Positions 1-12,378 of a DNA stretch of 64,000 nt are shown here, one piece after another. Source of the DNA: Diphasiastrum complanatum (lineage: Eukaryota; Streptophyta; Lycopodiopsida; Lycopodiales; Lycopodiaceae); assembly GCA_029204225.1 (NCBI GenBank), contig CM055095.1, positions 14,416,049 through 14,480,048 on the forward strand, read 5' to 3'. Position numbers and translations under genes: made by a program. Under the pieces are notes generated by a model, which was not told where the DNA came from, did no database searches, and worked only from the letters and a program-made list of their open reading frames with translations. How positions within the stretch are numbered: position 1 is the first letter of the stretch; every line of letters begins with the position of its first letter.

Positions 1-54
1 ACTGATAGGACCCACAATACAGTAACATAGTGAATCTACTTTAATTCTAACTAA

Positions 55-483
55 TGCAAATAGGAAGATTCTTCAATTAACAATGCAACAACATTTCAGT
101 ACAATATCTAGTGCTCTGAAACTCGTGGAGGAGGCCTCTATGTATACCCATGAGCTAGTGAATCTAGTTTTACAATACTTTGGATTCCACCTCTTATAGC
201 TGAGTGAACCCCATTCTATAAAGATTTGGGTTCCACCTCTTACATGATATCAGGAGGCCTCTTTCTTAAAAATATAACTTAAGTTGAGAGAGTCTAAGTT
301 ACTAGCTCCACATGGTTTTCCATCTTTTGGGAATTACCATGGGGCTCAAAGAATATACAATTTTAGCCTAGCACTAATGATTCTCGTGCTCTCATACTTG
401 GCTCTCAACTTCATCTCTGCTGGAAGCCCTTTTTCAGTGTAGAGGTTATGTATCAACACCTTGGGGCATGACATCAGCTAACA
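55..483 (-). repeat. Inverted LTR of gypsy remnant C
   Basis: This 429 bp block is the reverse complement of the block at 3317-3745, with scattered substitutions. On the minus strand it starts TGTTAGCTG and ends TTTGCA, so it has TG...CA ends. Outside these limits the two copies diverge at once, which fixes the boundaries. It faces the opposite way to the integrase and downstream ORF that follow, so it cannot be the 5' LTR of that element as it stands. Confidence 0.8.
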
Positions 484-529
484 TGTTTGCTATTTTCCCC
501 GGCAACGGTGCCAATGTTTGCTATTTTCC
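484..529 (-). promoter_or_regulatory. tRNA-Asp-type primer binding site between two short direct repeats
   Basis: The minus strand of 496-513 reads TGGCACCGTTGCCGGGGA, one base off the complement of the plant tRNA-Asp 3' end, the primer typical of Athila/Tat-type gypsy elements. It lies between two copies of ATGTTTGCTATTTTCC (483-498 and 514-529). The site points away from the downstream coding remnants, so it marks a rearranged or internally deleted element. Confidence 0.6.
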
Positions 530-703
530 TCTTACTACTAGCACTTATTCTTTGATTGACAGATTCCAGCCAGCCGCCAACTGACAAGGTCTGCCTACCT
601 CTAACTTCTATAATTTGCAGTATAGTGGTAATGCAATGGAGATGTGCTCGTTTGTCAATTAGTACATCTATGACCTGATCTTGATCCTACTTCATTATAC
701 ATC

Positions 704-950
704 GAAAGAGCACCCCATACTATCCTAGATGTAATAAATTAGCTGAATCTACGAATAAAATGATTTGCAAAGTCTTGACCAAGATAGTAGAAACAAGTCG
801 ATCTGACTGGGAAGCAAAATTATTTTCTGCTATCTAGGCATATCGAACAATACCAAAGCAAGCCACGAGTTGGAAAACACCATTTGAGCTGGTCTATGGC
901 CAAGAGGCTGTTATGCCAGTAGAGTTTTTAATTTCTTCTCTAGTGTTTAA
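704..950 (+). pseudogene. Ty3/gypsy integrase core fragment (element C)
   Basis: The + strand encodes the end of a retroviral-type integrase core: TPYYPR, then a degenerate LAEST motif, SRSDWEAKL, TPFELVYGQEAVMPVEF. This matches the region after the catalytic Glu in Athila/Tat-type integrases and aligns closely with the intact-looking integrase of the element at 25551-37101. A TAG stop sits where the family has Trp (AIWAYRT). The N-terminal part and the end of the integrase are missing, and the frame runs quickly into the downstream ORF region. Non-functional. Confidence 0.8.
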
Positions 951-1003
951 GACAGTTGAATTTCAAATTCCACCATGGACAGGAGGTGGAGATCGTTCCA
1001 AAG

Positions 1004-3304
1004 GCAGCCGCACTAGTCTCACCACTAACCACCACTACCACCATTGTTGATACCGCCTCCATCACCGTTTCACTTACCACTACCATCAATCCTACCACCT
1101 TCGTTGCTACTGATGGAAAAACACAACTAATTGTTCCACTTCCAACTCACCCCAAGACCTCTCAGTTTTCTTTTCCTACCACCGCCTTCCTTCTGAGTTC
1201 CCAACTCTTCCAGTCTATGATAGCTTGCTTGAGAAAGCTAGGGAAACCTTGAAATGGCATACCGAGACCTCATACCATCTGCATTGATTGGTGCACCAGC
1301 TTGCACAACAGATAGATGAGCTCAAGACAGCAAACCAGGATCTGCAGCTGAAAGACGCGGAGTTGCTGACAACCTTGGAAGAATTACAAAGTGAAAGAGC
1401 CAAGAGACTAGAGGAGCAAAATCGATTCTCAAATAAGCTCCAACCCTTTCAAGAGGTGCAAGACCAGTTTGAGTGCTGGTTAGATCTTCTGAGACTCAGG
1501 AAAATAAGAGACGAATTGATGCAATGACGACGGTTTAAGCAACCAATAAGGCCAGAGGATATCAAGGTACCAGTTCCATCTTCGAGAGCAGTAGTAAAAA
1601 TGGAGAAGTATGTCTCCTTGATTTAAAAGCACGAAGCCCTGAAGAGGAACCAGCAGATCTTAGAAGAAGAAAACAATAAGAAGCTGTCAGCACTCCAGGA
1701 AAGCATCAGTAAATTCCAAGAGGAACTTCTCCTGTCAAAGCAACAAATGGACCTCATATGGAATATGTCCTGTAAACTCGACGCAGACGTATCAGTGCAA
1801 AAAAGATGACCATAACGATGATGCTAGAGCACCTGAGCAAAGCCGATCCATCAACCAACAAGGTGCTGGTCTTGGCATGCCGTATCAAGGATCCACTACT
1901 GGCTCTCTCCACAAACCCGTCGTAGATTCCTCTACTTACACTCAGTTGCCTCACTCATCCTCCTATTTTTCTGATCCATTTTTATCTTACCAACCATCAT
2001 TTTCTCCATTTACTCATTCAATTACCTCCGCATTCACTTCCGACACCATACCCACCACATCTTCTCTAAAATCCGATGACCATTTTTTAAAACAATTTAT
2101 TTCACCAGCAGCTCAATATAACCTCATAATTAACCCCCCACCCTCTTCTCGTAAACCATTCTCACCTCCTTCACCACCTAATTTCAATTATCTCGATCAA
2201 GATGCACTTGATGAGACAATGCAGCCTTCTGTGGGACTTTCTCCATCTCCTTTGAAGAATGAGAGCAAAACCTTAGCTGGATCAAAGCTCGAGGGTTCTA
2301 CTTCAAAAATTCCTGATACCAAGAGTGCCACCGCACTGGACGACTATCTGTCAAGACCCTCAAGGAAGCTGCCAGAGAAATCCATAGAGAGGATCAAAAG
2401 ATGATATAATGATCGCAAAGAGTCTGATGAGTTCTAGAAGACCTACAAGAAGGGAGAGCGAGGGGGGGACAAAGAAAATAAAAAACGGTTGAAGAGTATC
2501 CAAAGCTCAGTAACCTTGTGAATGCCCTACGACCACCTCCTGGAGGATTGTAATGCTGCTGAATAACGACGAGCAACTACAAGAATACCTGAGAGCACCA
2601 AGCTGGAAAAGAACTGATCCCTACTATGTGACGATCAAAAGAAGGGATCCTTGGGAGAAAACAAAGCCAACGAGCGACAAGTCAATTGGCCTATTATTCC
2701 AGGGATTCAACCTTTGTAAAGTATCAAGACGCGCTCCTAAAGTTTGGATATACCTATAGGGGAAGTGCGGATACCGTAGTCTAAGAAAGCGCCAACTATT
2801 GTTTGTCTATAGCCTTTCTTGCGACATTAGAGTGCTACTGGGATAAAGGCCTGCCACCCATCAAGTTGGATGTCAACCAGCCTTTACAAACGGAAGATGC
2901 ACATTTAATGATGGCGAGACTTTATTTCTGAGCTGCCTTTACTTCCAGTCAATATGTGCAGATGATCGAAAAGTGGTATGGAAACAAATTCATACCTGGA
3001 ATGAAGCCGTACTTGGGACCTATCCCATTGGGCGCAAAGACGAGATTCATCACATTTGAAGCCATCGAAAGAAAGGTCGGCTACGAGAAAAATCTTGATA
3101 AAAGAAAAGCTGACAAGGAAAAGCAAGAGACTCTCAACTATGCACGACTTTCCTAAAAAACTATTGAAGCTTGAAGATTTGCCAAGACACGCAATAACGA
3201 AGCCAATAAGTCCTTGGTTTCACGTAGGCAAGCACAAATCCATGTCTTTCCAAGGACAATGTGTCAAAGCTGAAGCAATAATACAGTGGGACCTGCAACA
3301 CTAT
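1004..3304 (+). pseudogene. Post-integrase ORF of element C (coiled coil, Ser/Pro linker, C-terminal domain), decayed
   Basis: A broken reading region follows the integrase. In order: a Thr/Pro-rich stretch (about 1004-1190); a helix starting VYDSLLEKARETLKW (about 1213); a long Glu/Gln/Leu coiled coil (1288-1527 and about 1600-1790, beginning LVHQLAQQIDELK); a Ser/Pro-rich linker (1877-2300); a basic patch; and a C-terminal part with LNNDEQLQEYLRAP (2556), NWPII (2681) and YVQMIEKWYGNKFIPG (2951). Several stops and frame changes break it. The same order of parts, with matching short motifs, follows the integrase in the element at 25551-37101, so this was once one protein or protein pair. I do not recognise the family; an envelope-like or extra structural role as in Athila/Tat elements is only a guess. 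Confidence 0.6.
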
Positions 3305-3745
3305 AGGGGAGGGTAATGTTAGCTGATGCCATGCCCCGAGGTGTTGATACATAACCTCTCCACTCCAAAAGGGCTTCCAACAGAGATGAAGTTGAGAGCC
3401 GAGTCTTAGAGCACGAGAATCATTAGTGCTAGGCTAAAATGGTATATTCTGTGAGCCCCATGGTAATTCCCGAAAGATGGAAAACCATGTGGGAGCTAGT
3501 AACTTAGACTCTCTCAACTTAAGTTATATTTTTAAGAAAGAGGCCTCCTAATATCATGTAAGAGGTGAAACCCAAATCTTTATAGAATGGGATTCACTCA
3601 GTTGTAAGAGGTGGAATCCAAAGTATTGTAAATTGGATTCACCAGCTCATGGGTATACATAGAGGCCTATTCTACAAGTTTCAAAGCACTAGATATTGTA
3701 CTGAAATGTTGTTGCATTGTTTATTGAAGAATCTTCCCATTTGCA
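3305..3745 (+). repeat. Polypurine tract and 3' LTR of element C
   Basis: AGGGGAGGG at 3305-3313 is a polypurine tract three bases before the LTR start TGTTAGCTG (3317). The LTR ends TTTGCA at 3745, giving 429 bp, the same length as the inverted copy at 55-483. Its orientation agrees with the integrase and downstream ORF. Confidence 0.8.
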
Positions 3746-4930
3746 TTTTCATCTATGCTCCATTTTCATGCATTAAGTTCGAGTACTGATGTATGAGTGT
3801 GTTTTGTTGTTGATTCTTCCCCTTTAAGTTTGGATTTGTGATTAAGATCAGGTAGATGTGCAGGGCCTTGTGGTAGATCAATACCATTTTGATCTGATGT
3901 TGCTTTGTGCTTGACTCCCTGAAAAGTTCTTGTTACAATTGTTGAGTGATAATTGTAGTAAGCACTTTGTAGGATTGCAGATCTTAGTTGTTTCGGTTTT
4001 TGTTGATTCTGGTGATTTCAATAGGATTAGTCCCAAATCCATTCCCAGTTCTTACTTAGATAAGTGTAGCAATAATTAGCAATCTAAAGGACTCAAGAAC
4101 ATTAAAAACAAACTATAGAACGTAGGAATCCGAATTCTGATAGATCCAGATCGAAGTTGAGCATCCATATCCTTGATTTGGTCGAGAAATTTATGATTGA
4201 TTCTAATTCATCCATGTGGATGATAAGAAGCTACTATTTGAGAAATAACACCTTTGTAGCATTGACTAATTTAAACATTAATTGGAGAAATGTACATACT
4301 TCATTTGGCATAGTAGCTAGTGAAATATGTGAGATTATGTGGTCATGAACAAACACAATTCTCATTCCAAAGGATTTGGTAGACATTGAGTCATAACATA
4401 ATAACAAGTTTGGTGACAATCAAAGCCATCACTTCATCTTGTTTCATAGTTATTGATCAATCCATATACCAAAAATGCACTATAACATAACAGAGGTGTA
4501 TGGATGGGCTTTTTGACAAAAAATAGTAGTCAATTTTTTGCATGTTTTATATCTCAAATGCTAAAGAATAGTAAAAAACACAAAGTCTAAATCTGACATG
4601 TCTAAAAATAGTTGGATTAAATGTTTAGTGTGTCAAAAGCGTAGTCCATGTAAGATGTCATGATTCAACGTCTACATGAGATGTTAGCTTCTGACATCTA
4701 CCATGGTAGGTTTACGGAAGGGCCCATTTCATGCAACAACTGAAAATCAAGTCTTAGTAGTTGCAGCTAACTTGACTTGTAACAACAATTGTGATTGTTT
4801 GCATGCATCACATTGCATTGCATTGAAGACTCAAGATTCTCATTGCAAATGTATTGACTAACAATCCATCATTGTGTTGAGAAGCTTTGTTGGGGTGGAC
4901 ATTTGTGGATCAATTGAAGATGCCCCATGT
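3746..4930. other. Intergenic, no feature recognised
   Basis: AT-rich sequence between the end of element C and the ndhO upstream region. No protein similarity, inverted repeat or LTR end was seen. Short open stretches here have no recognisable domain. Confidence 0.5.
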
Positions 4931-5045
4931 AGATTTAGAGCAAGGATTGGTCTCCCCAACCAAAGAAGGCCACTCTACCACATGCAAAGATTTAGAGCAA
5001 GGATTGGTCTCCCCAACAAAGAAGGCCACTCCAGTCACATTCAAA
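4931..5045 (+). repeat. 57 bp tandem duplication upstream of ndhO
   Basis: Two copies of a unit starting AGATTTAGAGCAAGGATTGG (4931 and 4988) with few differences, about 220-330 bp before the ndhO start codon. Each carries TCTCCCCAAC and AAGAAGGCCACTC. It may lie in the promoter. A short TATC run (about 5227-5242) follows in the presumed leader. Confidence 0.75.
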
Positions 5046-5264
5046 GCAAGGTGTTTGCAACTTTGCCACATGGCAAATATTTATTGAGTTTGGTGGAATG
5101 GGATTCACAGGTGCACCAAGGCTTATAGGTGCAATTTGATTGAATTTGGGTTAACTTCACTTCACACACACTTACTATCTTTGCTTTGCTTTGCTTGCTG
5201 GCTTGGCTTGGCTCTGCTCCATTTATTATCTATCTATCTATCAAGAGCCAGCTAGAAAGAAGCT

Positions 5265-8200
5265 ATGGCGATATATTTATCCTCTTTCTCTTCTTTTTAT
5301 TCTCTCCTCCTCCTCACTCGTGGTTGCACGATCTCGACGCCACTGCTGCCTATGCCACATACAGCGCTTTCTTCACCCATTTCGGTATGCAACTAACTTC
5401 TTTAACAATATCATCATAATCATCGTATTTTGAATGAATACAGTGTATAATTAGGATCAATGATTTATCTTCGATGAGCGTGAGAGCCATTTCACGACAC
5501 ATGTGTAGATGTATTGTTTTACCTCACAACCACATTGCTATGATGTATATGAGACACAAGATTTGCAGTCTCACTGAAGGTAGATTTTACCCATTGTTGA
5601 AATTCGGATTACGGTTTTGTTTAATTGCTAACTGAACCATTTTATAAAATGACTCTTGCTTAAAACATGCGGAGAAAGCCAAAAACCAATAGTCACTCGT
5701 TTCAAGCTATGTTCTATAGGCAATTTATTTATTTTTCATTATATTGTTTGCTTTGTCCTTGGCGTAACCAATGTTCCGGTTCTTGGTTGATCCGTAACTC
5801 TTGCCTTGACAACCGGGTCAATAATAATTAACGAACGCTCATTGAATAATTCGTTCCTTGAAAGACATGAATACATCATGGCCAGGTATGTAGAGCAACT
5901 TAATTTTACTTCAAGCCCCGATTTTCAAAGGGATCTATGTTTCACGACTTCAGCAAGTCCATAAAATTTCAACCATTTGAGCTGTAGTGTTTGGTGTCCT
6001 GATTCGCATTTACGTGAGCACTGGTAACGCTGTGCATTGGTTGCTTTGTTGTTAGCATCTTCTTCGAAAGACAATTTGGTCATCTTACAACTGTGCCAGA
6101 TGCAGTCAATCATCCTAAGATAAGGATTGTGCTTGATGCAGTGAATCATTCTAAGAATCATGTCAGATGCAATGGATCGCTCTAAGAATTGTGCTAGATG
6201 CAATCAATAACCTAAGAACTTTGTTGGATCAAGTGAATCCTAAGTAATCATGTTGGAAGTAGCTAATTATTGAAGAACCATCTTGGATGATCCTAAGCAG
6301 TGTGATGAGTACAAATTATTACCCTTTTAAACGAAAATTTGGTGATCTTAGAACTATGTCGGATGTAGTCAGAACCGTGCTAGATGTTGTCAATCCACCT
6401 AAGGACTATAATACAACTAGTTGAGTGGTGAGGCATCAGATGTAGCTAGGAAAAAAGATCATGTTAGATATTTTGAGGTTCTGCTTGGGTTTTACATTTT
6501 TCATAGCATTCAGAAAGAAATGGCTCACAGGCACACTAGAAAGAGCTAAAAAAGAACACTTATAACATGTCACATTCAAGATTGCCTTGATTATCAAGCA
6601 TGTTACAGTAGCATTGAATGTTGATTCTACTGTCACACGAAGTTTCAGAACTGTGGCTCGACTTCTTGTTATGATAGATTTTGGAAAAGCCCTTAACTTT
6701 TTGTCGGAACCACCTGGAATGAAAGTGTAAGGGTTACTCATTCACGAACCTTTACTAGAAATGTCAAGTGGGTATGCAGTTTATAATGGATTAAGGACTT
6801 GATTATTTGTTCCCTTTAGTCAAAACCCATGAAGTATTTTAGTGTTTTTTGCAACTATACTCTGTGATTCTAATTGATTCTCTCAAATTGTAAGAATTAG
6901 TGCTACTATAGAAATCAGTGGACCCTACAAACTAAACAACATAATGTGAAATTGAATTCTTATTTGCAATGTTAAGTCGTTGATACTTGTTTGGTTGATA
7001 TCATGTTTATAAGAGGAAAAGAATCTGTAAGGCAGCATCTGAAGCAAATCTCTCCTCAACTGCTACTCGTCCTCTCGTTGTCACCACAAAAAAGCCAGAG
7101 TACTCATGTAAGTTTCTCCTTATTGGTAATGGTTCCATTGCATAGGTCTCTTAGAGTGTTTTGTACTTCCAAGTTCCACATAAGGAAGTTATTGTGAAAT
7201 AAAATATCAGAAATTTAGATGTACCAGAATAGTTTACACATAATGTTTTGTATCGATTGCAAGGTCTTTACTATCTCAAGAAACTTATTAATTGTAGAGA
7301 TGTTTTGCACCAAGTTCACAAGCTCACCCAATTGGGCAGTTTATGTTTGTCTAAGTGTTTAGGAGATTATGTCTATTAGAATGTTTTTTGTGAGTAAAAA
7401 CTTATTTGAGTCATCTTCTTAAGTCAAGTCCTCATGCATTCTATAGTCTTTGAAAGCTTTGTATGATGTATAGTCATTCATCTGCAAAGTTCAATTTAAT
7501 GGGAAATTTAACATGGCACTATGGACATACCTATCTTGGAAGCTATAGAATTTTATTAGAGATTCGTTGTTTGTAATTCATGTTTTTCTGCTTAGTATTG
7601 CTTATATTTGCCAGCGCTTAGGTGGTTACTATATCTAGTAGAAGAGAAACCTTGTCATTTTCTTATTTGTTGCTTTCATTTGGTTTGTAGGCTATGAATT
7701 GTGGCAATGATGTCTCTTTATTTCAGCATTTTACCCAAGTACTTAGTATGTTTGTGCTTGATTTGTTACTTTAGCTAGTAAAAGTTTGAAGCTTCTGATG
7801 TTTTGGTGCAGTAAGCAAAGGGCAAATTGTACGTGTTGACAAGGAAAAATATCTCAACAGCATAAATGTACGTCGAGGATGCCCTCTTCTTTCAACTTCT
7901 GTGTGCTCTTCTCTATGTCTCACTTTAGTAGTTGTCCCTTGTTCACCTTCACAATGGTGAGACCATTCCAAAGAAAATAGAAAAACAAAATGCCCTTTTC
8001 GTTCACTCCAATTTCAAGAGGCAAATTCTTTTGAATCGTTAACTTGCAAATGCTAAATCTTCATATTTGATTGTCACTTATGGTCTATTATGCTTCATCA
8101 ATATCAAAATTTGTGGTTGTGTTCGTAACATGGTATTAGAGCACTTTCTTACCTTCTTTACTAGCTGATTTCTCTCTCTCTAAACGTTTTTTTTGTTCTT

Positions 8201-11200
8201 AGGTCGTTTTTCACTCTAGCCATTTTCACTTTGTAGCCTTCAATAGACAATTTTTGCTAGAACTTTATTGTTTGTGATGAGAATGAATCTTGTCAAATGC
8301 ATTATTTTCCTACCAGTTGGGTGTCCTTGGAAATATGATCTTCTTGGAAACCCTAATTCCAAAAAACTTTTGAAGGTCATCTCTTTCGTACTTTTTTTGC
8401 AAAAATAAACACATTTTTGGGAGCATTGGATCAAGGCGCATCTATAGAAGCTAACAACAATTTAATCAGATTCTCTTTCAAAAGATATTGCAAAATCGAA
8501 ATTCCAATCAAAGGGGGTAGTTTTACATATTAACATCACTATTCTATTTCTCTATTGATTGGATCTACATGTTTTATGCTGTCCTACAAGTTGTAAGATC
8601 CTTTCCTATCCTTTTTCAATTGCTATAAGTGAGCTGAATGCATCTTCAAGCTTGTCAATCAGAGCTTTCTCTCAAAAGATCTCGAAGGCCGAAGTTTGGC
8701 GAAAATAGGGAAAATTTAGTTTTCTGCAGACAGATTCTTTTTCAATGTTAGGTGGATCTTTACATCATTTGTTGACCAGCAAGTGCAATAAACTTTATGG
8801 CCCATCAATTATATATCTCTATCTCAAGATATCCCACTTTAAAGTTTTTGCATCAAAGAGGGTCTGCATCATGTGAAGGAGACTATCTCTGGTCACGTGA
8901 AGGAGACTATCTCTGGTCACTCGCCAAGTCTCTCTCTATCACAACTTTTGGGCTCCTTTGTATTGTTTGATCTTGAAAGGTCTACTTACATGCTGATTAC
9001 ATATTCAAAGTGGCCTTTTTGCTTCAGCAATGGCTTCCCATTCAGTAGGTCATTTGTTGTAGTTGCTTCTTGCCATTGCTCATTTTTTCCAATTACTTGG
9101 ACTATTGTTGTCAGTTTCTTGCGTGTTTGATGTTTTTTCGGCTTGGTCTATCCGATTGGCCTTGGGTATGGCTGCTAGATTCCTATTCTTAGAGCCCAGT
9201 CAAGGTCTAGTAATGACCTCAACATGACTAGTTACTAGAGGGCTTGATGCCAAGGATTGGCGAAGGTCGGTAAGTGAATTAGACATTTGGCCTAAGCTGG
9301 GATAGGTGAGTTGTGACCCAGTGTGACCACCTGACAAGCTATTAGAGTAGCGATCAATTGTGACCGTCAAGCCATTTGTGAGGAGATGCTAGCAGCCGGG
9401 GTGACCAAGCGGATCACAGGTGCATGGTGGGGCATGGGGGTAGTACCAGTTGAGCCACTCAATGTTAATGGGTCATAGCAGCAGGCATGCCAAGTGGACT
9501 GACTACTTGCAACTGGATGCCATTTGCCTAGTGACAGGAATAGTAGGTAGGACTCAAAGAGGGGGTTGCCTATGGTGGGAGGTTCATTCTACTCACAGCT
9601 AGCTAAGATTCACGAGTTTGGAAAGAGGAGCTTGTAACAATTGGTCATAGCAGCAGGCATGCCAAGTGGATTGACTACTTGCAACTGGATGGCATTTGCC
9701 TAGTGACAGGAATAGTAGGTAGGACTCAAAGAGGGGGTTGCCTATGGTGGGAGGTTCATCCTACTCACAGCTAGCTAAGATTCACGAGCTTGGAAAGAGC
9801 CACGTTTTATAGAGGTAACAACCGTTCTAAAGAGCAAATGTGAAAAAGCTGCATTTTCATATGGTTTCAGAAATTTGGACATCAGTAGATGGTTTCAGCT
9901 ATTCCAAAAGAAGTATACAATTCCCGCTAGTCTAAGGAAGGCTCCTTCTAACTCTTTCTATCATCTTCTAACAGAAAACGGAATTAGTAGATCTGCAAAC
10001 CATTGGCATCAAAACACCATACTGATTTCTGATATCTATTGGAAAAGCATGTCCACCATTCAATTACGGTTTAGTTAGTATTAAACTCAAAAAAAAAAAA
10101 AATTTGGCCATTACTCCTTTTTCCACAAAAAAAAAAAAAAAAAATTGCGATCCGGATCGCGGATCGCTGACGTTCCGGATCGCACGATCCGAAACGTGTT
10201 TGCAGCGGATCGCGATCCGCTGCAACTCAGAATTACACATCGTCATCACAGTACCCACCCTCCACCTCCCTTCTTAGTTTTCACCTTAGTTTCCTGTTTG
10301 ATCTTCTGTTCATCCTATATTCTTCTTACCTTGTTCCTTTCTTGAAGATAAAGCCCACAATACTCCGTAGAGAACCATTAATGTTGTAAATTAGGTATGT
10401 CTCATGTCTTAAAGGGGGAGAGATCATCTGTTGAGGGTCCTTTTATCACTTGTACCCAAATAAAGAAAACAGACTTGCAGCATTTGTGGTCGTGTTATTT
10501 TCAAGTCACTATGAAATCTAAGCTCATTATTGACGAGTTAGAAGGGTTTAGGTCTTTTCAAACAAAAGTTTTGATCCATAAAGATTACCATGCAGCTGTG
10601 TAAGTTCTAAATTTCGTTTACCATAGGCTTAATGCTGTCCAAAGCACATATTGCCTTCTGCATTCTTAGCATAGAGGTACTTTAATTAAGCTTTGAAACT
10701 TTGTAGCTTTCTATGATTGGTGTACTGATTTCCGTATCATCCTTCCAAAAGTCTGGAGTGAGACCGTCCATGGTTTCTTATCTCTGCACAACAATTTTTA
10801 TTGAGATAGAGCGAAAACAAACTTGAAACTTTCACCATCTCCTCATGGACCTGATTTCCATGGACCTAAGCCTAGGTGACTAAATCTGGCTCCATTAATA
10901 GCAGAGTGATTGCAAAACTTTTTTTTGATCTGTTTATGCAGTATCTCTCAGTTGGACATCCTCCGTACTACAAAGGATTGGATTATATTTATGAAGATCG
11001 AGGGGAAGTGAGTAACCATTTTCTTTTTTATCATCAAGATTTGTTTTTGGCTTTGTTGGGGTTGTGCAATCACTATGTGAAAAGTTTTTGTGTGCATTGA
11101 AGTCAAATCTAACTAAACGATTCTGGGGAAATGTAGAGAATTTGGTAAAATGTTTAAACATGATGTCTCTTAACTTGGGACTTTTCAGTGCAGTAGCAAG

Positions 11201-11959
11201 GGCCTTTTCTAGTTGCCAAAGCAGTATATTTGGCTTGTTGCCCGATTATTATGACTAGAAAATATCAGTGCTGACAAGCCACTGTTTTGACAACTTTAAA
11301 GGTTAAAAGAAGAATTGGAGAATGTTCTTTCAACTTCTACTCTTACATGTTCAGTGAAGTTCTAACATAATATATTATAATCAAATTTTTTTTTGACGTA
11401 CAACATAATGCAATCCTTATTCAGATGGTTTGAGACTATCAACTGCAATATAATAGAAGTCTGCCTTTTTTAGGACTTAGACCAATCGAAGCTGACTGCA
11501 ATTATGAGAAGATTGAAAGTTTGTAGTTTTTCTGATAATCAACATTTAGAAAGCATTCATGTGTACATGACGTACTTTCAATCAGCAAACTACAACTTTA
11601 AAGGTCATTTGTTTCTCAGAGGTTGTGAACAGTTCACTTATAACTCAATTTGTGCTGTAAATGTGCAGGTATTGGACATACGGATTTTTGAGACTGGCGA
11701 ATATGCCCTTGTAAGCAGTAATCTCTTCGAGCATGGCAGTTTCCAACATAGGGTAGTAGTAGGTTAAATTGAAATCAATCTCTTTCTATAGTCCCTTATA
11801 TTTGAGACATGTAATCTGAGTATTTTCTCAATAGCCTATAGCACATGGCTTCTAAAAGCAGTTAATTATCAAGGCTGAAGCATGAACCAACATTCAAATA
11901 TCTACTAGGACTTAGAAAACGGCAAGCGTGAATGAAGAGGGGGGTATATATGATTAACC

Positions 11960-12009
<50 letters not shown>

Positions 12010-12378
12010 CGCGAATGTAACCCCTCATTATTCTTATTTCCAATTTTTTCGATTTTCTATTATACCAAAAACTCTCCAAACTCTATGCTGTAGTGGGAAG
12101 GCTTTATCTACATTTATTCACTTTGTGTGAATCTTTTTCAACGTATTTTTTTTTAGTCATACTTTAAGCTGAGCACATCTATCAATCCATGGCAGATAGC
12201 GTGGGCTGGAATTCCCACTTCACCGGCCTGGTTGCCCACAAGCATGCTGATTAAAGTAAGTCCATTGTAAACAAGTTCTAAACGCTTTCCCAATGAATTT
12301 TGTTTATGGCCCACGTTTTGAAAAATGATTTGGTTTGGCTATTTGCAGTCAGAGAAGCTTTCATACAAAAGGACATGA
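5265..12378 (+). CDS. ndhO: NAD(P)H-quinone oxidoreductase subunit O, chloroplastic (7 exons)
   Basis: Exons 5265-5384, 7014-7107, 7812-7867, 10942-11007, 11669-11710, 12196-12255 and 12349-12378 (TGA) join in frame with GT/AG borders to give 155 residues, close to the usual length. Residues 1 to about 50 are Ser/Thr-rich and poor in acidic residues, like a plastid transit peptide. From about residue 73 the protein is clearly NdhO: KGQIVRVDKEKYLNS, YLSVGHPPYYKGLDYIYEDR, VLDIRIFETGEYAL, AWAGIPTSPAWLPTSML, KSEKLSYKR. NdhO belongs to the stromal subcomplex A of the chloroplast NDH complex, which takes electrons from ferredoxin to plastoquinone in cyclic flow around photosystem I. Exons 3-7 are firm. 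Exon 1 and the exon 2 acceptor (7012-7013) rest on phase and composition only. Intron 3 (3.1 kb) carries a fold-back repeat copy. Confidence 0.93.
6085..6400 (+). repeat. Degenerate minisatellite in ndhO intron 1
   Basis: Units of about 30-36 bp recur with the pattern GCTAGATGCAATCAAT...CCTAAGAA, for example at about 6098, 6132, 6163 and 6194, with looser copies to about 6400. The copies have diverged, so the array is old. No coding or regulatory role is visible. Confidence 0.6.
8873..8920 (+). repeat. Perfect 24 bp tandem duplication in ndhO intron 3
   Basis: The unit beginning GTGAAGGAGACTATCTCTGG is present twice, at 8873-8896 and 8897-8920, without mismatch. Confidence 0.85.
9471..9801 (+). 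repeat. 172 bp-period tandem duplication in ndhO intron 3
   Basis: A block starting GGTCATAGCAGCAGGCATGC occurs at 9471 and again at 9643 with only a few differences over about 159 bp, separated by a 13 bp spacer. The region 9180-9800 is richer in G than its surroundings. It carries no recognised gene and may be part of an unidentified repeat next to the fold-back copy that starts at about 9850. Confidence 0.8.
9850..10230 (+). mobile_element. Partial copy of the fold-back GC-palindrome repeat
   Basis: This stretch matches 39115-39495 closely: a segment with GGACATCAGTAGATGGTTTC, then AATTCCCGCTAGTCTAAGG, poly-A tracts at about 10089 and 10127, clustered GGATCGC/GCGATCC motifs, and an end made of a perfect 26 bp palindrome (10200-10225, TTGCAGCGGATCG plus its complement). 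It lacks the outer part of the left half. Non-coding. It lies inside ndhO intron 3. Confidence 0.75.
11963..12006 (+). repeat. (TC)22 microsatellite in ndhO intron 5
   Basis: Uninterrupted TC dinucleotide repeat of 44 bp, about 190 bp before ndhO exon 6. Confidence 0.95.

Noticed and set aside
9471-9801. CRISPR-like direct repeats
   Set aside because: Only two long units, eukaryotic intron context; a simple tandem duplication.
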